Part shown: positions 1-9,056 of the stretch, in pieces
How positions within the stretch are numbered: position 1 is the stretch's first letter
How the letters are laid out: each line of letters begins with the position of its first letter
The notes under the pieces: model-generated
Told to the model about the DNA's origin: nothing
The model's input: the letters and a program-made list of their open reading frames with translations, nothing else
Databases searched by the model: none
Translations under genes and position numbers: made by a program
Assembly (NCBI GenBank): GCA_963931055.1
Contig: OZ006987.1
Coordinates: 434,001 to 498,000 of the forward strand
Length of the DNA stretch: 64,000 nucleotides
DNA from: Coprenecus sp949297365
GTDB taxonomy: Bacteria; Bacteroidota; Bacteroidia; Bacteroidales; UBA932
Direction: 5' to 3'

Positions 1-48
1 GGGATAAAGTCTTGTGCCGGAACCTCCGGCAAGCACTATTCCTTTCAT
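1..48 (-). CDS. Glucose-1-phosphate thymidylyltransferase-like protein, N-terminal fragment (cut by window edge)
   Basis: Only the first 16 codons lie in the window, reading leftward from an ATG at 48-46. They give MKGIVLAGGSGTRLYP, the sugar-nucleotide binding signature (GGxGTRL) that opens RmlA/RfbA dTDP-glucose synthases and related sugar nucleotidyltransferases. The start codon overlaps the stop of the AsmA-like gene as ATGA, so the two are probably translationally coupled. The fragment is too short to separate RmlA from other nucleotidyltransferases such as GlmU- or UDP-glucose-forming enzymes, although the LYP after GTR is typical of RmlA. Confidence 0.7.
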   Translation of the reverse strand, partial: MKGIVLAGGSGTRLYP

Positions 49-3000
49 TGCACACTCTTTAGGTTATCTATTATCACTGCGGCAGTGTCCACCTTGTGGA
101 CAGGCATTCTCTCCCACTGTATAGAATCCCCGTCAAACCGTATCTGACGATGCTGGAGAGCCGAGTCACGGCGGTGCTTCCAGTCTATGCGAGTACGCGC
201 CGCAGCCCTGTCGCCCCACCTGTTCCGCTCGCTTGCACTCTTGAAACGCCGGGTAATCTCATCGCTGAGATTGAAGCGGAGGGAGTCTATCCTGCGGGTC
301 TCCACGGGCGTCACCGCGTCCTTGTATTTGGCCCGGCCTATACCGAAACGCATATCGTCCAGCGTCCCGCGTATATTCAGTCCGGCCTTGAACGGCAGAG
401 GAGACTTGAGTATCGATATGTGGTAGTCAAAGCTCATGTCCAGATTCTGTACTCCTCCGACAGCCGCCTTGTAGCGGTCTATCTCCACTAAGAACGGATA
501 GATGTTCACCGCTCCGTCCTTGACAGTGATATTGACAGAGATACTGTCTATGAGATTCTCTTCCTTATTCTTGAACATCAGTTTTCTCGATATCTCAGCG
601 AATGTCTCTCCGTCCATCAGCACCAAGGAGTCGCCCCGGATGTATATGGCCGAGCGCAGCGACGGTATCATGATATTGAGAGTTGAGTCGAGCACTCCCT
701 CAGCCGCGACATCCACCTGCACCTTTCCCTTGAATGACTGGAGCATGGGCACCAAAGAGTCTATCGACGGAGTGGCGTTCACCAATGATGCTATGTCTAT
801 GTCCTTGACCTTGATGTCGAATCCAGCATAGCCGAACTTGGACGAAGCCGCCTTGTAGATAAGCGAGGCATTCAGGCTCGTGCTGTCGAAGGCATTGAGA
901 CTCAGATTCTCCAAATACACATGACTGTCTTTGATCTCAGCCGTGCCGTCTATATTCCGGAAGACATACTTGCCGAAACGCATCTTGTCTATGTCCGTTG
1001 TCAACTTGAAGTCAATATTGTCCGGGACCTTGAACAGGCTCAGTGCCGTCGAGGAGGTATCGGCCTCTATCTGCTGCGCCGTCGCCTCCGGTGATGCAAA
1101 GGCCCTCATCAGCTGGTTGAAATTCACGTTCTTGGAACTTACGTCCAGATTGGCCCGCAGCATGTGGCCATGGCGCATCGCTCCATAAAGGTCATGCACC
1201 GTGCCGGAGAGCACGACATTGGACCGTCCCACCCGCACAGCCGCCTTCTTCAAGGTTATCTGCCTGTCCCCGAACTTGACGACAGTCTTGTTGAACCGGA
1301 TGGGAAGGGCGCATTGAGGCACCTCTGCCACAAGCCTGTTGAACCTTATCGTTCCGGAAGGCAGCCAGAGCGAGTCCCTGACCTTGTCCGCATTGACCTT
1401 TATAACACCTTTCTTCATACCTCCGGTGATATCCCCGGCTTTCGCAAATATTGAATCCGTCTCCACTTTCACCGTAAGTCTCGGCATCCCGGTCTTCTTC
1501 GCCTGCGGCTTCAGCGATGCTGTAAGCCCGCCGCGCAGACAGAAGACTCCGAGCGAGTCTCCCATTCCGCCATGCAGACGGTTGAACTCCACCGACATAT
1601 CCGGACGCCAGAGCGAGTCACGGACCTTGTCCGCAGTCAACTTGAGCGAGCCTTTATTGAATCCGCCCCTGATATCTCCGTATTTGAGGAACAGAGTATC
1701 CGTATCCACATCCAGCGAGGCCCGGGGACGCTCCGGAGCATCCGGCTGAGGACCCAACGAGGCGACAGCCCCTCCACGGCCGCAGAACACCCTCAGCGAG
1801 TCACCTACCGCCGCTCCTACCCTGTTCATTCGGAAATCCGCCTTTACCTGGAACACACGGGTAGTATCCTTAGGACGGGTGGACATCACCTTCAACCGCA
1901 GACTGTCGGCCACGGCATTTGCCCAAGGGCTCTTGAAATGCAGCTTGGACACTTCTCCGCTCAGGCCCAATGCCTTGCCTCCGAAAAACTTCAGATTGAT
2001 ATCACCTACCGCGTCCAGACCGCTGACTGTGTCTTTTAGCGACACCCTGTCCATATCCAACTTGCCGGCAGCGAATATCCGGCCGAAATCCTGATTCTTT
2101 ATAGTAGACAGTCTGGTACGTATCTTCAGGTCCGCGTCAACCAGACCGGACAGTTCTATGCCCTCCTGCAGCGGGAACGTCTTGGCGATACTTCCCAAAT
2201 CTATTCCGGCCTTGGCATTCAAGGCTATCAGAGGATCCTCGAACAGCTCTGTCACCTTCGCGTCGGCCAACATGTCTATGTCATTGCCATGCAGCTTGAA
2301 TATCTTCAGATCCAGATAGGACTCCTGTTCCCGGGCCAGATCCACGAAAGCGTCGAAATCAGCCTCCAGGCTGTCGATACCGTAAGGCAGTCCCTCGTAA
2401 TGCGCCGATGCGTCCTCTATCTTCATACAAAGGCTGACAGTGGGCATCAAACCGTTTCCGTAAACGCCCCTCACCGCTCCTTCCAGCATCACCGTTCCGT
2501 CAGCCGCCAGGTCCTGATGCCTCACCACCGACTCCGGAATCAGATTAAGAGCCCTCTCCACAGATGGAGCGACTGCCTCAAACGCCAGATCCACATCCAT
2601 CGCCTTACGGGCGGAATCTCCCCGCAACGTACCGTTAAGAGACAGACTGATATCATTGATTCCCAGATCCGCATTGCGCAGCACCACCTTCATGCTGTCG
2701 GCATTGAAACCGACATCCGTGTTCAGAGACAACGCCGTCCGCCTCACCAGGACATTCCTCTGCTGCATGAAGAACAGATTACCGCACGAGAGTTCCACAG
2801 AAGCCGCGGCACCCCGCACTCCTGCTCCGAGTCTTACACGGCTGTTCACATCCCTCACCATCGCATAGACATCCGTCGAGCGGTCATTGAATATGATATC
2901 TGCATTCCTTATCCTCAATGAACGCAGCACTACGGACTTAGGCTTAAATCCGCCGGACGGGGCGCTGTCCTCAGCCGTAATCGTATCCCCGGCAGCCGGC

Positions 3001-3446
3001 ATCACGTTCCAGTTGGCATTGCCGGAAGAGTCTCTCCACGCATATACCCTGACACTGTCCAGCAGCACCCGGCCTATCACTATGCGGTTGTCCTTGAGCA
3101 GAGGTATCGGGTTGAACGCCACACGGCAGCGTGCGAACCGCAGCAGGGAATCCCTGTACGGACGGGATGAGGACATGCTGTCGGCCCCGGTCATATGCCT
3201 GACCAACTCGCCGTCATCTATCTTAAGCGTGAAACGCGGAAAGGTCGAGAAAAACGTCACGTCCACCTTGCCCACTCTCACGTCTGCATCGAGATAGGTG
3301 TTGGCCGCCTTCTCCACCATAGGAGTAAGTCTGGACGGAGTCAGCACCAGCCAAAGCACTGCGGCTATGGCCACGACACACAGTCCCAGCAGTGATCCCA
3401 ACGAGATCAGACTGACCTTCAGCGTCTTTTTCAACCCAGGTTTCAT
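45..3446 (-). CDS. AsmA-like outer-membrane biogenesis/lipid-transport family protein
   Basis: 1133-residue protein with one N-terminal membrane helix (about residues 10-35, LGSLLGLCVVAIAAVLWLVL) followed by a long, beta-rich, repetitive body, the layout of AsmA/TamB-like proteins that sit in the inner membrane and span the periplasm. Motifs typical of the family include VRVGKVDVTFFSTFPRFTL near the N-terminus and YPFLVEIDRYKAAVGG near the C-terminus. Residues about 548-627 and 628-708 are a tandem duplication (each has GDSLxVFCxRGG, ADKVRDSLW and FNRL). It lies 9 bp downstream of the dehydrogenase and overlaps the next gene by 4 bp. Family assignment is firm; the transported lipid or assembled protein is unknown. 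Confidence 0.85.
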   Translation of the reverse strand: MKPGLKKTLKVSLISLGSLLGLCVVAIAAVLWLVLTPSRLTPMVEKAANTYLDADVRVGKVDVTFFSTFPRFTLKIDDGELVRHMTGADSMSSSRPYRDSLLRFARCRVAFNPIPLLKDNRIVIGRVLLDSVRVYAWRDSSGNANWNVMPAAGDTITAEDSAPSGGFKPKSVVLRSLRIRNADIIFNDRSTDVYAMVRDVNSRVRLGAGVRGAAASVELSCGNLFFMQQRNVLVRRTALSLNTDVGFNADSMKVVLRNADLGINDISLSLNGTLRGDSARKAMDVDLAFEAVAPSVERALNLIPESVVRHQDLAADGTVMLEGAVRGVYGNGLMPTVSLCMKIEDASAHYEGLPYGIDSLEADFDAFVDLAREQESYLDLKIFKLHGNDIDMLADAKVTELFEDPLIALNAKAGIDLGSIAKTFPLQEGIELSGLVDADLKIRTRLSTIKNQDFGRIFAAGKLDMDRVSLKDTVSGLDAVGDINLKFFGGKALGLSGEVSKLHFKSPWANAVADSLRLKVMSTRPKDTTRVFQVKADFRMNRVGAAVGDSLRVFCGRGGAVASLGPQPDAPERPRASLDVDTDTLFLKYGDIRGGFNKGSLKLTADKVRDSLWRPDMSVEFNRLHGGMGDSLGVFCLRGGLTASLKPQAKKTGMPRLTVKVETDSIFAKAGDITGGMKKGVIKVNADKVRDSLWLPSGTIRFNRLVAEVPQCALPIRFNKTVVKFGDRQITLKKAAVRVGRSNVVLSGTVHDLYGAMRHGHMLRANLDVSSKNVNFNQLMRAFASPEATAQQIEADTSSTALSLFKVPDNIDFKLTTDIDKMRFGKYVFRNIDGTAEIKDSHVYLENLSLNAFDSTSLNASLIYKAASSKFGYAGFDIKVKDIDIASLVNATPSIDSLVPMLQSFKGKVQVDVAAEGVLDSTLNIMIPSLRSAIYIRGDSLVLMDGETFAEISRKLMFKNKEENLIDSISVNITVKDGAVNIYPFLVEIDRYKAAVGGVQNLDMSFDYHISILKSPLPFKAGLNIRGTLDDMRFGIGRAKYKDAVTPVETRRIDSLRFNLSDEITRRFKSASERNRWGDRAAARTRIDWKHRRDSALQHRQIRFDGDSIQWERMPVHKVDTAAVIIDNLKSVQ

Positions 3447-3455
3447 TATTCGCTT

Positions 3456-4394
3456 TTATTTGTTCAGAAATGTACGGATATTCTCCTCCAGAATCTCCAC
3501 CAGGCGGATACGGGCCTCTATGCTGGTCCAGCCGATGTGCGGCGATAGAATCAGCCTGGAAGGGTCCTTTACTCCGGCTATGTAGGGATGGTCTATCGGC
3601 AGCGGCTCAGTTTCAAATGTATCGACCGCAGCTCCGGCTATCAGGCCGTCGTTGAGGGCTCGTACCAGATCGTGCTCGTTGATGATGCCGCCTCGGGAAC
3701 AGTTGACGATATAGGCACCCGGCTTCATCCGGCCCAGTTCCGCATATGTGATAAGGTCCTTTGTCTTAGGACTAAGAGGACAGTTTACCGACACTACATC
3801 GCTTCCGCACAGCAGTTCCTCCAGACTCACACAGGGATAAGTCCTGCAGTGTCCCGTACCGGAAGTCGAGTAATAGGAGACCTCCATCCCGAAGGCCGTC
3901 GCCAGCTCCGCCACACGCGAGCCGATATTGCCCATGCCGATGACACCCATCTTCTTGCCCTTGAGTTCCCAGAAAGGATTGAGTACATCGGAGAACATCC
4001 CGCTGCGGGAGTAGCGTCCGTCGTGACAGATCTCATTGAAATACATCCCGTGGCCCACCAGATTGAGGATGTGCATGAAGCACACCTGGGCCACGCTCTC
4101 GGTCGAGTACGCCGGCACATTCCTGACCGGTATACCCCTAGAGGCCGCATAGTCCACATCCACGCAGTTGACACCGGTAGCGGCGACGCATATCAGCTTC
4201 AGGTTGCGGGCCGCATCGATCTCATCTCTGTAGACCTTCACCTTGTTGGTTATGATTATATCGCAGTCAGCCACCCTGGAGGCAGTCTCATCCTGCCTGG
4301 TCGCGTCATAAAACACCGTCTCACCGAACTGCTTAAGTCCATCCAAAGACACATCCTTGCCGACAGTCGCGGCATCCAGAAAAACTATCTTCAT
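3456..4394 (-). CDS. D-2-hydroxyacid dehydrogenase (glycerate dehydrogenase/hydroxypyruvate reductase-like)
   Basis: 312-residue NAD-dependent dehydrogenase that would interconvert a 2-oxoacid and a D-2-hydroxyacid in the cytoplasm. The Rossmann motif GMGNIG is at about residues 153-158; the catalytic triad of the family is visible as R234 (NCSRGG), E261/E263 (TFETEP) and H286 (SPHIGW). The C-terminal SPHIGWTSIEAR resembles HprA-type glycerate dehydrogenases, but substrate choice cannot be read from the sequence; lactate or phosphoglycerate homologues share this fold. It is the first gene of a run with the AsmA-like gene and has an exact TAnnTTTG box at 4418-4425, back to back with the promoter of the glycosyltransferase. 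Confidence 0.88.
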   Translation of the reverse strand: MKIVFLDAATVGKDVSLDGLKQFGETVFYDATRQDETASRVADCDIIITNKVKVYRDEIDAARNLKLICVAATGVNCVDVDYAASRGIPVRNVPAYSTESVAQVCFMHILNLVGHGMYFNEICHDGRYSRSGMFSDVLNPFWELKGKKMGVIGMGNIGSRVAELATAFGMEVSYYSTSGTGHCRTYPCVSLEELLCGSDVVSVNCPLSPKTKDLITYAELGRMKPGAYIVNCSRGGIINEHDLVRALNDGLIAGAAVDTFETEPLPIDHPYIAGVKDPSRLILSPHIGWTSIEARIRLVEILEENIRTFLNK

Positions 4395-4417
4395 ACAAAC
4401 GTATTTTTAATTTTCAG

Positions 4418-4425
4418 CAAATTTA
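4418..4425 (-). promoter_or_regulatory. -7 box (TAAATTTG) for the dehydrogenase gene
   Basis: Exact match to the Bacteroidota -7 consensus TAnnTTTG on the minus strand, 23 nt before the ATG at 4394. No clear -33 TTG is visible. It lies 10 bp from the oppositely directed box at 4436. Confidence 0.5.
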
Positions 4426-4435
4426 AAAAATATTC

Positions 4436-4443
4436 TACTTTTG
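4436..4443 (+). promoter_or_regulatory. -7 box (TACTTTTG) for the glycosyltransferase gene
   Basis: Exact TAnnTTTG match 18 nt before the ATG at 4462. It covers the TTG at 4441, which argues that this TTG is promoter sequence and not the start codon. Confidence 0.5.
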
Positions 4444-4461
4444 TTTAAAAATACTGCATAC

Positions 4462-5589
4462 ATGAAGACACTGATACTCTCATGCGACATGGGCGGAGGA
4501 CATAACTCCGCGGCCAAGGCCCTGGCCCAATGGGGCGGACGCAACGGGATAGAATGCGAGACAGCAGACACCCTCTCGTTCATCAGCACCGACTTTTCCA
4601 GGACGATGTCGGACCTGTATATCTTCACCACCAAAAGCAATCTGATAAAGGTCATCTACAGGACAGGCGAGATCGTGCCCCGCTCGCGCAGAGTCAAGTC
4701 TCCCGTCTACGTGGCAAATAAGATCTACTGCAAGCGTCTCTGCGACCACATCCTTGCAGGCGGCTTCACCTCCGTCATCTGTACTCACGTCTTCCCGGCC
4801 GAGGCCATGACCGCCCTGCGCCGCGCCGGTCTGCTGCCCTCCGGCCTCAGAACCGTCTTTGTCCAGACCGACTACGACGCGCTGACTCTGATGAAGGACC
4901 TCGAGGTGGACGGCATCGTCATCCCCCACCCTCACCTTATAGAGGAATGCGTGGCCATCGGAGCCCACCGGGAACTGCTGTATCCGTTCGGAATCCCGGT
5001 CAGTGAGGAATGCTGGAGACACGTGGACAGAAACACAGCGAGGGAAGAATGTACCGGCCTCTTCTCCGGCAACGGCCACATCGACAGCAGTGCCCGCTGG
5101 TATCTGATAATGTCCGGCAGCATGGGATTCGGCAAGACCGGGGAACTTATCAGGACAATACTGGAGGCCGAGGGCCGAGGAGTAGAAATCCTCGCTGTCT
5201 GCGGCAGCAACACCAAGCTCCGCAACCGCCTCTGCAAGGATTTCGGTGAAGAAACCAATGTCCACCCCATCGGCTTCACAGACCGCGTTCCACTGCTTAT
5301 GGACGCCTGTGACGTGCTGTTCACCAAACCGGGCGGTCTGTCCAGCACAGAAGCCGCTGCCAAGCGCATTCCCCTGATCCACACGGCTCCCATCCCCGGC
5401 TGCGAGACCGACAACGCCCGCTTCTTCCACTACCACGGCATGTCCTACAGCACCACCGATACCGCTCAGCAGGTCGCCATCGCCCGCCTCCTCTGCATCG
5501 ATAAAAAATTCAGGGAAGGCATGACCGCCGCTCAGGCAGCCAACACCTTCCCCGATACTTCAGAGCAGATCTTCAATCTACTCAGATAA
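4462..5589 (+). CDS. Glycosyltransferase of the MGDG synthase/processive diacylglycerol glucosyltransferase family
   Basis: 375 residues from the ATG at 4462; an in-frame TTG at 4441 lies inside the promoter box. The N-terminal motif DMGGGHNSAAKAL (about residues 9-21) matches the MGDG synthase family, which transfers glucose or galactose from a UDP-sugar to diacylglycerol at the inner face of the membrane. The C-terminal GT-B donor domain shows GSMGFGK and GFTDRVPLLMDACDVLFTKPGG followed by SSTEA, the UDP-sugar binding region of GT28-type enzymes. Likely role is synthesis of a membrane glycolipid. MurG is an alternative relative, but the GGGH opening favours the diacylglycerol group. It is monocistronic, ending 2 bp from the convergent ATPase gene. 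Confidence 0.82.
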   Translation: MKTLILSCDMGGGHNSAAKALAQWGGRNGIECETADTLSFISTDFSRTMSDLYIFTTKSNLIKVIYRTGEIVPRSRRVKSPVYVANKIYCKRLCDHILAGGFTSVICTHVFPAEAMTALRRAGLLPSGLRTVFVQTDYDALTLMKDLEVDGIVIPHPHLIEECVAIGAHRELLYPFGIPVSEECWRHVDRNTAREECTGLFSGNGHIDSSARWYLIMSGSMGFGKTGELIRTILEAEGRGVEILAVCGSNTKLRNRLCKDFGEETNVHPIGFTDRVPLLMDACDVLFTKPGGLSSTEAAAKRIPLIHTAPIPGCETDNARFFHYHGMSYSTTDTAQQVAIARLLCIDKKFREGMTAAQAANTFPDTSEQIFNLLR

Positions 5590-5591
5590 CA

Positions 5592-8201
5592 CTACCTGCC
5601 GTTCCACTTAAGGGCCTTGAAGAGCTCGACTACCACGAGGGGAACAAAGGCCAGAAGGACGATGATACCCCATTGATTGGGAGACATGGAAACGAACTCG
5701 AAGGCACTCATCAGAGGCGCGATCAGCAGCACTGCGAGGGTCAGCACGAGGGACATCAGCAGGGCGAAGATCAGCGGCTTGTTGTTCAGGATGTTGAACT
5801 TGAAGCGGGACTCCGTGTTGGAGTGCAGGTTGCCGGCGTGCACGAGCTTGGCCATGATCAGCGATGCGAAGGCCATGGTCTGACCGAGGGCCTCGCCGCC
5901 CTGGTTCTTACCTATGATAAAGGCAGTGAGGGTAATGGCCGTCACCATAAGACCCTGGTAGCTGATACGCCAGATCATGCCTCGGTCCATGAACTGCTTG
6001 CCCTTGCCGCGGGGGCTCTTGCTCATCACGTCCTTGGCGGCGGGGTCGAGGCTCAGGGCCAGGGCCGGGAAGGTCTCGCTGACGAGGTTGATCCACAGGA
6101 TGTGTATAGGCAGCAGGGGAATACCCATGTTGAATATCGAGGTGATGAAGAGCAGAACCACCTCTCCGAGGTTCGTAGACAGCAGGAAAAGGATGGTCTT
6201 GAGAATGTTGTCGTAGATACGGCGGCCTTCTGAGACGGCGGAGACGATGGTCACGAAGTTGTCGTCCTGAAGCACCATGTCCGATGCGTCCTTGGCCACT
6301 TCCGTACCGGTGATACCCATAGATACTCCGATGTCGGCCTTCTTGAGGGCCGGGGCGTCATTGACACCGTCACCGGTCATGGCCACTATCTCGCCCCTCT
6401 TCTGCCATGCCGTCACGATCCGCTCCTTCTGCTCGGGAGCGATACGGGCGTATACCGAATATTTGTCCACATTGGCGTCGAAATACGCGTCGTCGAGCTT
6501 CTCGAGGTCCGTACCTGTAATGGCCAGGTCTCCCTCCTGGAAGATGCCGATCTTCCTGGCGATGGCCAGGGCCGTCACCTTGTGGTCGCCTGTGATCATC
6601 ACCGGACGGATACCCGCGCTGCGGCACTCCGCGATGGCGCCGATGACCTCCTCGCGCTCGGGGTCTATCATTCCGACCATACCTACGAATATCAGATTAC
6701 GCTCGACCACCTCCATCTCAGAAGAGACCTCGTCCATGGGCCTGTACGCCATTGCCAGCACCCTGAGAGCCGACTCGGCCATAGTCTCGTTGCGCCTCTG
6801 AAGGTCCACTATATCGGATGTAGTTATCTCACGCACCCCGTCCGCAGTCTCAATCCGGTCGCAGACTGAAAGTATCTCGTCCAGACCGCCCTTGACATTG
6901 GCCCTGAGGAAGCCGTCCTCCATGCGGTTGATGGTCGTCATCCTCTTGCGGGAGGAGTCGAAGGCCACCTCTCCTACCCTCGGGCAACGGGCCTCAAGCG
7001 CGTCCTTTACCACACCCTGCCTAGCACCGAGGTCTATCAGGGCTATCTCGGTAGGGTCTCCCACCTTGGTAGTGGTGCCGTCGCTGTTCTTGACCAACTT
7101 GGCGTCGCAGCAGAGCACGGCTATCGACACCAGGCGATCGATATTGCCGCTGACCGCATAATCCTCAACCACCGTCATCTGATTCTTGGTAAGCGTACCT
7201 GTCTTGTCGGAGCAGATAACGGTCGTACAGCCGAGGGTTTCCACCGAGGGCAGCTTGCGGATGATGGCGTTGTGCCTGGCCATACGGCGCACGCCCATCG
7301 ACAGGATAATGGTCGAGATGGCCGGCAGTCCCTCGGGGATGGCCGCAACTGCCAGGGAAATCGCAACCATGAACATGCTGATGACCGGACGGCCGTAGAG
7401 CACGCCGATAAGGAATATCACCGCGCAGATTACGATGGAGGCGATGCCTATCACCTTGCCGAGTTTCTCGAGGCGCACCTGCATGGGAGTCTGGGTATCG
7501 GAATCACGGTTGAGCATGTTGGCGATCTTGCCTATCTCGGTATTCATACCCGTGCCCACTACGATACCCTTGCCGCGGCCGAAGGTCACCACTCCGCTGG
7601 AGAACGCCATATTCTTCCGATCTCCTAAAGGAACTTCCGTCTCCGCTATGGTCTCGGGAGACTTCTCCACCGGCACGGACTCACCGGTCATAGACGACTC
7701 CTGTATACTCATATTCACCGATTCGGTAATCCTGATATCGGCCGGCACGATGTCGCCCACTTCCAGGACTACGATGTCACCGGGCACCACGTCCTCCACA
7801 TTAACGATGTAGGACTCCCCGCCACGGATGACCTTGGCCATGGGAGCCGCCATCTTCTTGAGGGCATCCATCGACTTCTGGGCCTGGAACTCCTGGTAGG
7901 CGCCGATAAAGGCATTGAGCAGCAGGATGCCCATTATAATATAGGTATCCAGCAGGCCCTCGCCCGTCCTGACACCCATGACGCCGGAAATTACGGCGGC
8001 TATAATCAGCAGAATGATAAGAAAACTCTTGAACTGCTCGAGGAACATCACGATGAACGGACGTCCCTTCTTCTGCACCAGAGTGTTCTTGCCGTACTTC
8101 TCAATCCGTGCGGCTATTCCGTCGGGACTCAATCCCCGCTCCGCATCGGTCTGAAACTCCTTCGAGACCTCCTCGATGGAATGATTGTAGTATTGCTTCA
8201 T
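5592..8201 (-). CDS. Calcium-translocating P-type ATPase (P2 type)
   Basis: 869-residue ion pump of the inner membrane. Visible in order: N-terminal cation ATPase domain, membrane pair about residues 55-105, actuator motif TGES (172-175), ion-site helix PEGLP (289-293), phosphorylation site CSDKTGTLT with D332, nucleotide-binding domain, TGDGVNDAPALK hinge, and a C-terminal group of membrane helices. Together these fit SERCA/PMCA-like Ca2+ ATPases (P2A/P2B); Na+ or Mn2+ transport by a relative cannot be excluded. A near-consensus -7 box (CAATTTTG, 8231-8224 on the minus strand) precedes the ATG. It faces the AraC regulator divergently, but no functional link is evident. Confidence 0.9.
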   Translation of the reverse strand: MKQYYNHSIEEVSKEFQTDAERGLSPDGIAARIEKYGKNTLVQKKGRPFIVMFLEQFKSFLIILLIIAAVISGVMGVRTGEGLLDTYIIMGILLLNAFIGAYQEFQAQKSMDALKKMAAPMAKVIRGGESYIVNVEDVVPGDIVVLEVGDIVPADIRITESVNMSIQESSMTGESVPVEKSPETIAETEVPLGDRKNMAFSSGVVTFGRGKGIVVGTGMNTEIGKIANMLNRDSDTQTPMQVRLEKLGKVIGIASIVICAVIFLIGVLYGRPVISMFMVAISLAVAAIPEGLPAISTIILSMGVRRMARHNAIIRKLPSVETLGCTTVICSDKTGTLTKNQMTVVEDYAVSGNIDRLVSIAVLCCDAKLVKNSDGTTTKVGDPTEIALIDLGARQGVVKDALEARCPRVGEVAFDSSRKRMTTINRMEDGFLRANVKGGLDEILSVCDRIETADGVREITTSDIVDLQRRNETMAESALRVLAMAYRPMDEVSSEMEVVERNLIFVGMVGMIDPEREEVIGAIAECRSAGIRPVMITGDHKVTALAIARKIGIFQEGDLAITGTDLEKLDDAYFDANVDKYSVYARIAPEQKERIVTAWQKRGEIVAMTGDGVNDAPALKKADIGVSMGITGTEVAKDASDMVLQDDNFVTIVSAVSEGRRIYDNILKTILFLLSTNLGEVVLLFITSIFNMGIPLLPIHILWINLVSETFPALALSLDPAAKDVMSKSPRGKGKQFMDRGMIWRISYQGLMVTAITLTAFIIGKNQGGEALGQTMAFASLIMAKLVHAGNLHSNTESRFKFNILNNKPLIFALLMSLVLTLAVLLIAPLMSAFEFVSMSPNQWGIIVLLAFVPLVVVELFKALKWNGR

Positions 8202-8254
8202 ATCTTAGGAATTAAATCGGCTGCAAAATTGGCACTTCATTTCGTATAAATTGT

Positions 8255-8262
8255 TATGTTTG
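8255..8262 (+). promoter_or_regulatory. -7 box (TATGTTTG) for the AraC regulator
   Basis: Exact TAnnTTTG match 35 nt before the ATG at 8298, in the divergent spacer shared with the P-type ATPase gene. Confidence 0.45.
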
Positions 8263-8297
8263 CAGCAGAAAAAATGTAGGAAAAGTCGGATTTCAGT

Positions 8298-9056
8298 ATG
8301 AATTCAGAGCAAAAGGGCTTTACCATAGGACTGTGCACAGCCGGAAAGCGGGAACTGCGCATCAGCGGACGGAGCTGGGAGATAGTTCCAGGCTGCCTCT
8401 TCATCCTGATTCCCCAGCAGTTCACGGAGGACATATCCTGCTCAGGGGACTTCAGTGCCAGGACTCTCAGTGCCTCTCTTGAAGCCATCCTGGAGCATCC
8501 CAGCCCGGTGGACATCAACATCCTCAACATCACCTTCCTGCACCCTGTAATCCAGCTCCGGGAGGACAGGGCGGCCCGCCTTCTGGGATACTACGATTTC
8601 ATTGAAAAACGGAACAATGATACCGGAAACGCCTATCACGAAGAAATATCCAAGACACTCCTCTATGCACTCATGCTGGAGATCAGCGACATCTACCGCA
8701 GCATCTCCGGAGACCGGAGCGAGGTGACCAAGCCCCGCCAGGAACAGCTGACCGACGACTTCTTCAAGCTGCTGACCGCCCACTACCGCAGCGAGCACAA
8801 CGTGGCCTTCTATGCAGGCCGGCTCAACCGCACCCCGAAATATTTTTCCGAGGCCATACGCCGCATCAGCGGACGCTCCGTATCCGACTGGATAGCCACC
8901 ATGCTGCTGAGCGACAGCAAGCTGCTGCTCCAGACCACGGACATGACCATACTGGAGATATCGGAGGAACTGGGATTCTCCAGCCCTTCCGTCTTCGTAC
9001 AGTTCTTCCGCCACCACACCGGCATCACCCCGCTCCAATATCGGAAGAGACTATAG
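8298..9056 (+). CDS. AraC/XylS-family transcriptional regulator
   Basis: 252 residues. The C-terminal about 100 residues form the double helix-turn-helix of AraC proteins: VAFYAGRLNRTPKYFSEAIR (first HTH) and ILEISEELGFSSPSVFVQFF followed by HHTGITPLQYRK (second HTH and family signature). The N-terminal about 140 residues would be a small cupin-like effector domain (IVPGCLFILIPQQF) without a recognisable ligand signature. The last codons overlap the convergent cardiolipin synthase by 6 bp. Target and inducer are unknown; the divergent ATPase is the nearest candidate but nothing in the sequence proves it. Confidence 0.88.
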   Translation: MNSEQKGFTIGLCTAGKRELRISGRSWEIVPGCLFILIPQQFTEDISCSGDFSARTLSASLEAILEHPSPVDINILNITFLHPVIQLREDRAARLLGYYDFIEKRNNDTGNAYHEEISKTLLYALMLEISDIYRSISGDRSEVTKPRQEQLTDDFFKLLTAHYRSEHNVAFYAGRLNRTPKYFSEAIRRISGRSVSDWIATMLLSDSKLLLQTTDMTILEISEELGFSSPSVFVQFFRHHTGITPLQYRKRL

